Origin: Chitinophaga deserti
GTDB taxonomy: Bacteria; Bacteroidota; Bacteroidia; Chitinophagales; Chitinophagaceae
Direction: 5' to 3'
Length of the DNA: 64,000 nt
Assembly (NCBI RefSeq): GCF_003149455.1
Contig: NZ_QFFK01000008.1
Location: 124,001 to 188,000, forward strand
Shown here: one piece after another, positions 34,037-41,667 of the stretch
Numbering within the stretch: the first letter of the stretch is position 1
Layout: every line of letters starts with the position of its first letter
Made by a program: the position numbers and the translations under genes
The notes under the pieces: model-generated
The model's database searches: none
Told to the model about the DNA's origin: nothing
What the model saw: only the letters and a program-made list of their open reading frames with translations

Positions 34037-34174
34037 ATGGTGAGCCTGGACAGGTGTAGAATGTGCAACGCTGATGGCTGGGGGAAGGCAAATTCTCATA
34101 TTTACGAGCGGCTCCGGCCGCATCTTACCAATGCCTTGGCTTACGCGCAAGAGTTGGAAATACGAACCTTATAA
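34037..34174 (+). CDS. Possible 45-aa ORF with CxxC
   Basis: In the 720-base gap between 33669 and 34389 the only protein-like reading is a 45-codon frame starting MVSLDRCRMCNADGWGKAN and ending 'YAQELEIRTL'. It has a CxxC pair and a helical, coded-looking C-terminal half. It could be a small gene or the last piece of a lost gene. A longer overlapping frame at 34074-34274 has a composition unlike real proteins and runs into a hairpin, so it is not annotated. Confidence 0.25.
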   Translation: MVSLDRCRMCNADGWGKANSHIYERLRPHLTNALAYAQELEIRTL

Positions 34175-34224
34175 TCCGAAGAAAGTTGTAGCGGAGTTAT
34201 ACCGGCTTTTGAGATATTGGGTTG

Positions 34225-34270
34225 CCATAACAGGAAGGCCGTCTCCGGGGAGACGGCCTTCCTGTTATGG
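34225..34270. terminator. 20-bp perfect inverted repeat
   Basis: Two 20-base arms (34225-34244 and 34251-34270) match perfectly around a 6-nt loop. The core is AAGGCCGTCT / AGACGGCCTT. It looks like a bidirectional terminator but lacks a real T-run, and the genes on both sides are weak or convergent. Confidence 0.5.
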
Positions 34271-34389
34271 GTAATTACCGCTGCATCACAGCGGTAGTTC
34301 CTGATCTTTCACTTTAATCATTATCATATCGGAAGGTTGGTCCCTCCATAAGTTTCTCGTAAAGAAAGCAGTGGCGATCGCTTTATCCC

Positions 34390-34926
34390 TTATTTTGAGA
34401 TAATGGCCTCTTTCGATTTATGTACATTGTTATTTTCGGAGTCTGGAGAAACTGATTTTATACTCAATTTATAGCGATCATGAATTTTCCAACAAAAATC
34501 TCTAAAATCTTTCTCATAAAAGTATTTTACGATTTCCATGAATTCATCGTGTTGCGTTAAGCCCTCCAAAGAGTGTATCAAACTTTCTTCTGAAGCTTTG
34601 GGGTCAGGAAGTAGCTTATGTTTAATTCCATTATAATTAACTGAAAGTGTGTTCGCAATCATAAAGCATAGCCATCGCCTTCTCTTTTCTTCAATGGTGG
34701 AACTTTTTTTATTTGGATGTAATAAATCGTCGATCTCAATTAGAAGCCTCTCATTTGATAGAATTGTGCCATCGATTTGTATCCAAGAATCTCTTAACGT
34801 GTTAGAGAAATTTTGTGTTTCAATTTTCTTTGTTGCATAATATAATATTAGTGCAAGGGCGATTGATGAAACAAGCGATAAAAAGCTGATTAACAAAGAA
34901 ATGTCATTACTTGTACTGGGTTCCAT
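34390..34926 (-). CDS. AT-rich membrane-anchored protein of unknown function
   Basis: A 178-residue protein with one N-terminal transmembrane helix (about residues 10-31, LLISFLSLVSSIALALILYY) and a cytoplasmic helical part with many charged residues. I do not recognise the family; the layout 'short outside, one helix, helical tail with RRRWLCF' resembles small membrane proteins found next to defence or phage genes. The base composition is visibly more AT-rich than the surrounding genes, and the neighbours are a decayed recombinase and a tRNA gene. Acquisition by transfer is therefore likely. Monocistronic. Confidence 0.6.
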   Translation of the reverse strand: MEPSTSNDISLLISFLSLVSSIALALILYYATKKIETQNFSNTLRDSWIQIDGTILSNERLLIEIDDLLHPNKKSSTIEEKRRRWLCFMIANTLSVNYNGIKHKLLPDPKASEESLIHSLEGLTQHDEFMEIVKYFYEKDFRDFCWKIHDRYKLSIKSVSPDSENNNVHKSKEAIISK

Positions 34927-35062
34927 ATTAATTTTTTACAAGGAAAACAACAATAAAATAAGAATCTTATATGTAAGATAAGATAAACTCCGCAGGAATA
35001 AAATGACAAAGTATTAAGCCCGATTGGATAGGTAACAACGAGTGCGGGTGGTTTTATTGTGA

Positions 35063-35221
35063 ATTATATTTGACCACCTATCGGATAAAGCCGTAAATAA
35101 GCTGGTAAACCTTGAAGAATTGTTCAAAGATCCCGATGTAAAAACGAAGCGTTCGATCATTGGTTTAATATACCCCGGAAAATTCACTATTGACGGATAC
35201 AATTATCGAACGCTCGCGTGA
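35063..35221 (+). pseudogene. Serine recombinase C-terminal remnant
   Basis: An open frame of 52 codons, without a start, reads 'FDHLSDKAVNKLVNLEELFK' and then 'KTKRSIIGLIYPGKFTIDGY' and 'NYRTLA' before a TGA. This is close to the end of large serine recombinases of Bacteroidota, where 'R-x-I-I-x-x-I-x-P-x-K-x-x-x-D-G-x-x-Y-R-T' precedes the C-terminus. The catalytic resolvase domain is missing, so the element that carried it is lost. It lies about 95 bases from the 3' end of tRNA-Leu. Identification rests on this motif only. Confidence 0.6.
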
Positions 35222-35272
35222 AGGGAGAGGTATGGCTTATATTCAAGCTGGATAAGGATTTTCACCAAAAAG

Positions 35273-35312
35273 AAAATGGACAAACCAGAAGAATTTCCGA
35301 TTTGTCCATTTT
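35273..35312 (-). terminator. Terminator of tRNA-Leu
   Basis: Perfect 12-bp arms AAAATGGACAAA and TTTGTCCATTTT with a 16-nt loop begin 3 bases after the tRNA end on the minus strand and close with a TTTT run. Confidence 0.75.
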
Positions 35313-35315
35313 AAG

Positions 35316-35399
35316 TGCCCAGAACTGGATTCGAACCAGCACACCGTTGCCGGCGCTGCGACCTGAACACAGTGCGTCTACCAATTTCGCCATCTGGGC
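35316..35399 (-). tRNA. tRNA-Leu (CAG)
   Basis: The minus strand folds as a class II tRNA: a 7-bp acceptor stem (GCCCAGA with TCTGGGC), a D-arm with GGCGAAATTGGTAGACGC, an anticodon stem CTGTG/CGCAG around the loop TTCAGGT (anticodon CAG), a long variable arm (CGCCGGCAACGGTG) and a T-arm CTGG-TTCGAAT-CCAG. The discriminator is A and CCA is not encoded. The long variable arm and anticodon give leucine. A decayed recombinase next to it suggests that it served as an integration site. Confidence 0.95.
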
Positions 35400-35481
35400 A
35401 TCTTTTCGTGTCAGGGAGTGCAAATGTACGCACTTTCCCATTATTTCCAAATTCTGTGAAGCAAAAATTTGATAGAAAATG

Positions 35482-35507
35482 AAAAAGCCGCGACCAGCGC
35501 GGCTTTT
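35482..35507 (-). terminator. Terminator of dapD
   Basis: AAAAAGCCGCG pairs with CGCGGCTTTT around a 5-nt loop, 20 bases after the dapD stop on the minus strand. Confidence 0.85.
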
Positions 35508-35527
35508 ATCAGATATCGTACGGCTGT

Positions 35528-36340
35528 TTACACAGCTACGTTAAACTCGCGGAGCGTATCGTTCAGACTCGTTTTCAGGTCTGTGCTCGCTTTACGCTGA
35601 CCAATGATCAGTGCACAGGGAACCTGGAACTCACCTGCCGGGAATTTCTTGGTATAAGAACCGGGAATCACCACGCTGCGGGCTGGTACACGGCCTTTGT
35701 ATTCTACAGGCTCAGCACCGGTTACGTCAATAATCTTGGTAGATTGTGTCAGTACCACGTTTGCACCCAATACTGCTTCTTTCTCTACCCGTACGCCTTC
35801 TACCACGATGCAGCGGCTGCCTACGAATACACCGTCTTCAATGATAACAGGGCTGGCCTGTAAAGGCTCCAGAACACCACCGATACCCACGCCACCGCTC
35901 AGGTGCACATGTTTGCCGATCTGTGCACAGGATCCTACCGTTGCCCAGGTGTCTACCATTGTTCCCTCATCTACATATGCGCCGATATTTACATACGAAG
36001 GCATGAGGATGGCGCCTTTAGCGATGTATGCGCCATAGCGGGCAATAGCGTGAGGTACCACGCGCACGCCTAATTCCTTATAGTTCGTTTTCAGCTTCAT
36101 TTTGTCGTAGAACTCGAAAGGAGGCATAGACATGGTTTCCATCGGTTGTATAGAGAAATACATGAGGATCGCCTGTTTTACCCATTCGTTCACTTTCCAT
36201 CCGTCTTCCGCAGGCTCTGCCACGCGCAGTTTACCCTTGTCTACCGCTTCAATCACGGAACGCACGGCGTCGGAATATTGCGTCTGCTGCAAAAGGCTGC
36301 GGTCGTTCCATGCAGCCTGGATCTGTTGCTGAATATCCAT
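35528..36340 (-). CDS. dapD: 2,3,4,5-tetrahydropyridine-2,6-dicarboxylate N-succinyltransferase
   Basis: A 270-residue cytoplasmic enzyme of the lysine / diaminopimelate pathway; it transfers a succinyl group from succinyl-CoA to tetrahydrodipicolinate. The helical N-terminus is followed by a left-handed beta-helix of hexapeptide repeats from about residue 95 to 210 ('GAYIAKGAILMPSYVNIGAY', 'EGTMVDTWATVGSCAQIG', 'VHLSGGVGIGG'), with the conserved 'SVVIPGSYTKKFP' and 'PCALIIGQRKASTD' near the end. Length is as usual for DapD. It is a single-gene unit with its own promoter and terminator and is divergent from the ECF sigma gene at 36428. Confidence 0.95.
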   Translation of the reverse strand: MDIQQQIQAAWNDRSLLQQTQYSDAVRSVIEAVDKGKLRVAEPAEDGWKVNEWVKQAILMYFSIQPMETMSMPPFEFYDKMKLKTNYKELGVRVVPHAIARYGAYIAKGAILMPSYVNIGAYVDEGTMVDTWATVGSCAQIGKHVHLSGGVGIGGVLEPLQASPVIIEDGVFVGSRCIVVEGVRVEKEAVLGANVVLTQSTKIIDVTGAEPVEYKGRVPARSVVIPGSYTKKFPAGEFQVPCALIIGQRKASTDLKTSLNDTLREFNVAV

Positions 36341-36358
36341 TGTGTTATACTTGTTTCC

Positions 36359-36367
36359 GCAAAAATA
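36359..36367 (-). promoter_or_regulatory. Promoter -7 box of dapD
   Basis: On the minus strand TATTTTTGC fits TAnnTTTGC, 18 bases before the ATG at 36340. No strong -33 element is seen. Confidence 0.6.
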
Positions 36368-36427
36368 ATATAATCGTGCACAGTTAATGGAGAAAACGTA
36401 TTTTTATCTGTCAGGTTAACATTATTC

Positions 36428-36997
36428 ATGGGGGAAAGTGGCGCACATAAGGACTGGGGCGACGCGGCGCTGCTGCGGGCGCTGAAAAACGGCAGCATGG
36501 AGGCTTTTAACGCCCTGTATCAACGCTACTGGCAGCTCGTCTATAACGCTGCCTTCAAACGCTTGAACGATGGGGATGCCGCTAAAGACATTACCCAGGA
36601 CTTCTTCCTCCAGCTCTGGAACCGCCGCTCGGAACTGCACATCCTCCACCTTCCCGCATATATTCATACCGCCGTCCGCAACCGCGTACTCAATACCCTC
36701 GAAGCACAAAGCCGCTTCCTGCCGGTGGCCGATCTGCTTATTGAAAATACTCCGGCAGCAGATCAGGCCGATTCCCTCGCCCGCCGCAACGAATGGCTCA
36801 AATCCTATCACCTGCTGGTAGATGCATTGCCTCCCGCCCGGCAGGAAATCTTCCGCCTGCATATTCAGGATGGGGCCAGTACGGAAGAAATCGCCCGTCA
36901 GCTGAACATCTCCCGCAAAACCGTCCAGAACCAGCTGGGCAAAGCCCTTGCCCGGCTCCGTGAAACACTGGGCTTCCTCACCGGCCTGCTGGGTTAA
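36428..36997 (+). CDS. ECF sigma factor of a SusCD unit
   Basis: A 189-residue ECF sigma factor. Region 2 is visible as 'EAFNALYQRYWQLVYNAAFK' and 'DAAKDITQDFFLQLWNRRSE', region 4 as 'LPPARQEIFRLHIQDGASTE' and then 'EIARQLNISRKTVQNQLGKA'. It is the usual type that lies upstream of FecR and SusC genes in Bacteroidota and responds to substrate binding at the outer-membrane receptor. The FecR-like gene begins 63 bases after it. A TATTTTTAT near 36400 is one base off the -7 consensus and could be the promoter in the gap shared with dapD. Confidence 0.9.
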   Translation: MGESGAHKDWGDAALLRALKNGSMEAFNALYQRYWQLVYNAAFKRLNDGDAAKDITQDFFLQLWNRRSELHILHLPAYIHTAVRNRVLNTLEAQSRFLPVADLLIENTPAADQADSLARRNEWLKSYHLLVDALPPARQEIFRLHIQDGASTEEIARQLNISRKTVQNQLGKALARLRETLGFLTGLLG

Positions 36998-37060
36998 CCG
37001 CTTTCCTGAAAATATTTTCCGCCCGGATGGGATTTTGCGATTTACAGCTGTCTTATCTGT

Positions 37061-38026
37061 ATGGACCATTCGTATTTCCTTGAAATACTGCGAAAATACC
37101 GGGAAGGCAAAGCCTCTCCCGAAGAAGAGCGTTTCCTGCTCAGCAGCTACGACGCTTTCGAATCTCAGCCCGATGTTACCTCCCTGCTCACGGAAGAAGA
37201 ACGCTCCCGGCTGGGGCAACAAATGCATCAGGATATTCTTTCTCAAATAGCCGCTCAGCTGCCTGTGGCGCAAAAGCAACCCTTCCGCTGGAAGATGGCA
37301 GCTGCCATACTGTTACTGGCAGGTGCGGCCATTGCAGCCTTCCTGCTTACAGACAGGGGAGGGAAGGCACCCGCTATCGTTGCAGCCGATCAATCGGTTC
37401 AGCCGGTAGCGGAAAACAACCTCATAGCCCTGCCAGACGGGAGTACCGTATTGGTAAGCGCCGGCAGCCACCTCAGGTATCCATCCTCTTTCGGGAAGCA
37501 GGGGAAAAGAGAAGTGTTCCTCGAAGGCAAGGCGTTATTTACGGTGGAGCAGCATCACCAGCAGCCTTTCGTAGTACACGCCGGCGGGTTACAAACCACC
37601 GTACTGGGCACTACGTTTGAAGTGATTGCGCCGGAAAAGGGGGAAGTAACCGTAACGGTATTTAAAGGGAGGGTACGGGTAGACAGTGATGCCAAATCCC
37701 TCGGGGAGCTCACCGCCAACCAGCAGATCGTTTATAATACGGAAGCCAAAGCCTCGCGCCAGCAACCGGCTGCACAGGCGCCTGTATGGCAGCAGGAAGA
37801 TCTGCTGTTCGACGATGTGTCGCTGCTGCAGGCATCCCGCCTGCTGGAAGACCGTTTCGGGTATTCCATCTCCATCCCTGACGAAGCCCTCCGCGCACAG
37901 CGCTTCTCGGCAACATTCCTGGGGCACGAGCCGCTGGAGCAGGCATTAAAAAGCATCTGTGCCTTTAATCAGGCAGCATATACATTAGACACGGTTAAAA
38001 AGACCGTCATTATTTACAAGCCGTAA
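37061..38026 (+). CDS. FecR-like anti-sigma factor
   Basis: A 321-residue inner-membrane regulator. Residues 1-80 are the cytoplasmic sigma-binding part ('EILRKYREGKASPEEERFLL'); one helix lies at about 85-105 (MAAAILLLAGAAIAAFLLT); residues about 120-230 form the FecR domain ('LPDGSTVLVSAGSHLRYPSS', 'VFLEGKALFTVEQ', 'TTVLGTTFEVIA') and the last 75 residues a DUF4974-like secretin/STN-type domain ('LFDDVSLLQASRLLEDRFGY'). It passes the signal from the N-terminal domain of the SusC protein to the sigma factor. Order sigma-fecR-susC-susD is complete here. Confidence 0.92.
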   Translation: MDHSYFLEILRKYREGKASPEEERFLLSSYDAFESQPDVTSLLTEEERSRLGQQMHQDILSQIAAQLPVAQKQPFRWKMAAAILLLAGAAIAAFLLTDRGGKAPAIVAADQSVQPVAENNLIALPDGSTVLVSAGSHLRYPSSFGKQGKREVFLEGKALFTVEQHHQQPFVVHAGGLQTTVLGTTFEVIAPEKGEVTVTVFKGRVRVDSDAKSLGELTANQQIVYNTEAKASRQQPAAQAPVWQQEDLLFDDVSLLQASRLLEDRFGYSISIPDEALRAQRFSATFLGHEPLEQALKSICAFNQAAYTLDTVKKTVIIYKP

Positions 38027-38088
38027 TTCTTACAGGCCAACCAAAATCAGGAACATGAACATTATTATTCAACCACCGTAAAAAGAAA

Positions 38089-38112
38089 AACCTCTGCATG
38101 AAGCAGAGGTTC
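38089..38112 (+). terminator. Hairpin between fecR-like and susC-like genes
   Basis: AACCTCTGC pairs with GCAGAGGTT around a 5-nt loop, 62 bases after the FecR stop. A second, weaker hairpin (CCCG/CGGG at 38163-38176, followed by CATTTTATTT) lies just before the SusC gene. Together they could end the regulator transcript and leave susC under its own control. Confidence 0.55.
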
Positions 38113-38282
38113 CGACGCCGTGCCCAACGTCAATTGTGCAGCGGCCGTCCAGATGAAAAACACCCGCGTCAACGGGCATTTTATTTACCTGCAATCACTA
38201 AAGTATGAATTTTTCCGCACTCGCAGCGGGAAGCGTCCGCGTTTTCCCTAAGCTGCCCTGCGCACTTTTCCTGTATCGATGT

Positions 38283-41200
38283 ATGCGTATTTCGTTATTG
38301 TCATTTTTGCTGATCGCCTTCACCGCCCAGCTGCTTACTGCCGCTAATGCCAAAGCCCAGCGGCTTAACGGGCAAACGGTGCGGATGGCGCTGAAAGATG
38401 CCTCCCTGCTGGATGCTTTTAAGCAGATAGAAGGGCAGACGGGTTTCCGGTTCATGTACCGCAAGTCGGACGTGGGCCATATCCGTCATATCAGTTTGTC
38501 CGATGGCAAACACAACCTTGCCGCCGTGCTGGAACAGTTGCTGCAGCCGCATGACCTTTCCTTCCGCCAGATGGATAACAAAATCCTCATCCAGCCGGCT
38601 CCCGCAGCTCCCCGGGCAGATACTTCCTTCACCGTAACGGGCCGTGTAACCGGAGACGATGGCAACCCGGTAATTGGTGCCACCATCATGGTAAAAGGCA
38701 CCGGCAGAGGCGCCATCACCAACGAAGACGGACAGTTTACCGTAACCGTAAACGAAGGTGCTGTATTGGTAGTGACCTCCCTCGGCTACCGCCAGATGGA
38801 GTTCCCGGTGAAAGACCGCTCCGTGCTGGCCCTGCAGCTGCCTTTACAAACCGGCGGCTCCCGCCTGAATGAAGTGATCGTGGTTGGTTACGGCACACAG
38901 CAAAAGCGCGAACTGTCGGGCTCCATCGGTAAAGTAGGTGCGCTGAAACCTGAAGAGAATATGGTTAACAACCCCATCTCCGCGCTTCAGGGCCGGGTGG
39001 CGGGGCTTGCAGTAACCAATACTGGTGCCGCTCCGGGCTCTATGCCTAACTTCTCCATCCGTGGGGTGCAAACCGTACAAAGCAATGTTACCGGCAGTGG
39101 TTCCAATCCGCTTATCGTGGTAGATGGTTTGGTGATAGATGCCCCTCCCGTAGGAGACAATGCCAACTTCAGCATGTTCAACCTCAATCCGCAGGATATT
39201 GCCTCCATGGAAGTGCTGAAAGATGCTGCTTCCGCGGCAATGTACGGCGCACGCGGCGCACAGGGCGTAATCCTCATTACAACAAAGAAGGGTTCCTTTG
39301 GCGCAAAGCCCGTTATCAACCTCAACGCCTATGCAGGTGCCAATTCATCCCATTTCAGCTACCGTCCGCTCAACAGTGCAGAGTATGCCATGATGTTTAA
39401 GGAAGCGCGGCAGAACAGGATAGGGGATATCGACCGCCGGCTGGCGGGTACCATCGATCCCTCCGAAGCAGCATCTCTCCGTAATGAGAAAGAAGTGCTC
39501 GGCCTGCAGATGGATGAGCTGAAAATGGGGAAAGATGATATCAACTGGCTCGACCGGGTTACTCCCCGCAATGGTGCCCTTAATAATATTCAGCTGAGTG
39601 TGGCAGGTGGCAGCAACCAAACCAGCTATTACTTTTCTTTCGGGAAATATGGCGAAGCATCTGCCACCGGCAATGGCCGTCTCGACCGCTACTCCGGCAA
39701 GCTGGCCCTCACACAGAAAGTGAACCGCTGGCTGAAGGCAGGCATGGATGTAAGCATCTCTAAAGTGAAATACGATGGTTTGCAGGATGCGATCGGAAGT
39801 GGAATTTCTGCACGGCCCGATACGCCTGATTCCATCAAAACCAACCCCGATGGAACCTGGGATTACTGGCATGGCTTCCAGGAGCATCCCTATGCCATGC
39901 TCGATTATTACTATCAGAACGAAAAAGACAACTGGAACTATACCGGCAACTTCTTTGCAGAAGCCACGCTCAGCAAGAATTTCTCGTTCCGTTCCATGGT
40001 GGCCGGCTCCCGCAGCGAGAGCAACCTGGTGGAGTTTATGTCTCCCGTAAGCTATGGCGGCCTTGGCACTAAAGGCGATTATACTGAAACAGGCAACCGT
40101 GGTATGCGGTATACACTGAACAATGTACTCACTTACCGTTTCAGTTACAGCCGCCTGAAAGGGGATGCGTTACTGGGTCAGGAATTCACCGGGAACCAAT
40201 ACCGCATCGGTGCGAAGAACCTCCAGGGCTTCCCTATGATCCAATCGCTCTGGAAGCCAACCAATGCATCGGTATCTACTAACTTCGCCAATAACGCCAA
40301 CCGTTTCTACGAAGAGTATTCTGAATCTTATTTCGTGCGTTCCAACATGGCCTGGGATGGTAAATACCTGCTCAGCCTCAGTTTACGCCGTGATGGTACC
40401 AGCAAGCTGACCAACAACCGCCAGGCATGGTTCCCGGCTATATCCGGTGGCTGGATCATCTCCGACGAAGAATTCCTGCAGGGCAACAAATTGCTGAACT
40501 ATCTCAAGTTGCGCAGCAGCTTCGGTATAACCGGGAACATCCGGCCGGTGGGGCATTATGATACACGGGATCTCGTGAACAGCCTGCTGTACCTCAATGA
40601 GCCCGCTCTCCGCCTGAACACCATGCTGGGTAATCCCAATCTGAAATGGGAACGTACCAAACAGCATGATATCGGGCTGGAAACGCGCTTCTTCAATAAC
40701 CGTCTTTCTATTACCGCGGAATACTACGTGAAGAAAACCGACGGATTGCTCACCAGCCGTCAGATTCCCTGGTCGAGCGGGGGCTTTATTTCCCAGCGTG
40801 TAAACCTGGGGGCCATGACTAACCGCGGGGTAGACCTCGCAGTATCTCTGAGCAGCAAGCCGGGAGATTTCCATTGGGAAGTGAGCGCCGTAGCGAATAT
40901 TAACCGTAACCGCGTTACCGAACTGCGCGACAGTACCATGGGCTATGGTGTATATTTCCCCGGAAGCCCGTCTGGCGTACTGCGCATAGGGCAGCCACTG
41001 GGATTGCTGCAGTTGTACCAGTCGCAGGGCGTAGATCCGCAAACGGGTGATATGATATATGCCGATCTGAATAAGGACGGTATCATCAATCAGCTGGATA
41101 TGATTTACATCCCTGTTGCGCAGCCTAAAATAAACGGTGGTGTAACCGTGGATCTGGGCTGGAAGGGCTTTAGCCTGAATACGCAGTTTGCATTTAACAT

Positions 41201-41648
41201 CGGTAATAAGATTTACAATTTCAGCGAACAGTATTACCGGAATTATGATTTCGATATCTGGACAGGCGTGGTGAGTAATAAGCCCACCTGGGTGCTCGAC
41301 CGCTGGCAGAAGCCCGGCGACAAGGCAGACTATCCGCGTGCTATTGTGGGAGAACATGGTGCAGGCAGAACAAACGACTGGAACCTGCTGCCTTCCACAC
41401 AATTCCTCTACAGCGGCTCCTATCTGCGTTGCAGAAACGTAACGCTGGCTTACAGTTTGCCCAACTCCCTCATCGGGAAGGCCGGCTTCCAGCAGGTGCG
41501 CGTGTATGCCGCCACGCAGAATCTTTTCACGATTAAAGACAAAAGGCTGAATGCCGATGATCCTGAACAGGCACTGGAATCAGGGCTGCAGCAAAATGTT
41601 GCACCACTTCCACGCGCTATTTCATTCGGCATCGATCTCCGTTTCTAA
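38283..41648 (+). CDS. SusC-like TonB-dependent outer-membrane receptor
   Basis: A 1121-residue protein from the ATG at 38283 (MRISLLSFLLIAFTAQ, a signal peptide); the earlier ATG at 38205 would put 26 residues before it. Domains in order: STN/secretin-like sensor ('LKDASLLDAFKQIEGQTGFR'), carboxypeptidase-like regulatory domain ('VTGDDGNPVIGATIMVKGTG'), TonB box and plug ('NEVIVVGYGTQQKRELSGSI'), then a 22-strand barrel that ends in the aromatic 'SFGIDLRF'. The STN domain shows that it signals to the FecR/sigma pair upstream. It imports a glycan or peptide oligomer with the SusD partner. The substrate is unknown because no hydrolase gene follows. Confidence 0.95.
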   Translation: MRISLLSFLLIAFTAQLLTAANAKAQRLNGQTVRMALKDASLLDAFKQIEGQTGFRFMYRKSDVGHIRHISLSDGKHNLAAVLEQLLQPHDLSFRQMDNKILIQPAPAAPRADTSFTVTGRVTGDDGNPVIGATIMVKGTGRGAITNEDGQFTVTVNEGAVLVVTSLGYRQMEFPVKDRSVLALQLPLQTGGSRLNEVIVVGYGTQQKRELSGSIGKVGALKPEENMVNNPISALQGRVAGLAVTNTGAAPGSMPNFSIRGVQTVQSNVTGSGSNPLIVVDGLVIDAPPVGDNANFSMFNLNPQDIASMEVLKDAASAAMYGARGAQGVILITTKKGSFGAKPVINLNAYAGANSSHFSYRPLNSAEYAMMFKEARQNRIGDIDRRLAGTIDPSEAASLRNEKEVLGLQMDELKMGKDDINWLDRVTPRNGALNNIQLSVAGGSNQTSYYFSFGKYGEASATGNGRLDRYSGKLALTQKVNRWLKAGMDVSISKVKYDGLQDAIGSGISARPDTPDSIKTNPDGTWDYWHGFQEHPYAMLDYYYQNEKDNWNYTGNFFAEATLSKNFSFRSMVAGSRSESNLVEFMSPVSYGGLGTKGDYTETGNRGMRYTLNNVLTYRFSYSRLKGDALLGQEFTGNQYRIGAKNLQGFPMIQSLWKPTNASVSTNFANNANRFYEEYSESYFVRSNMAWDGKYLLSLSLRRDGTSKLTNNRQAWFPAISGGWIISDEEFLQGNKLLNYLKLRSSFGITGNIRPVGHYDTRDLVNSLLYLNEPALRLNTMLGNPNLKWERTKQHDIGLETRFFNNRLSITAEYYVKKTDGLLTSRQIPWSSGGFISQRVNLGAMTNRGVDLAVSLSSKPGDFHWEVSAVANINRNRVTELRDSTMGYGVYFPGSPSGVLRIGQPLGLLQLYQSQGVDPQTGDMIYADLNKDGIINQLDMIYIPVAQPKINGGVTVDLGWKGFSLNTQFAFNIGNKIYNFSEQYYRNYDFDIWTGVVSNKPTWVLDRWQKPGDKADYPRAIVGEHGAGRTNDWNLLPSTQFLYSGSYLRCRNVTLAYSLPNSLIGKAGFQQVRVYAATQNLFTIKDKRLNADDPEQALESGLQQNVAPLPRAISFGIDLRF

Positions 41649-41667
41649 TCATTAAATCCGACAAGAC

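Noticed and set aside
34074..34274. 66-codon plus-strand frame
   Set aside because: It ends inside the 20-bp palindrome and its Gly/Arg/Pro/Ser tail is translated from the hairpin; not protein-like.
36422..37279. 285-codon minus-strand frame
   Set aside because: It is the antisense shadow of the ECF sigma and FecR-like genes, which have clear domains.
40383..41402. 339-codon minus-strand frame
   Set aside because: It lies fully inside the SusC-like barrel gene on the other strand and has no family features.
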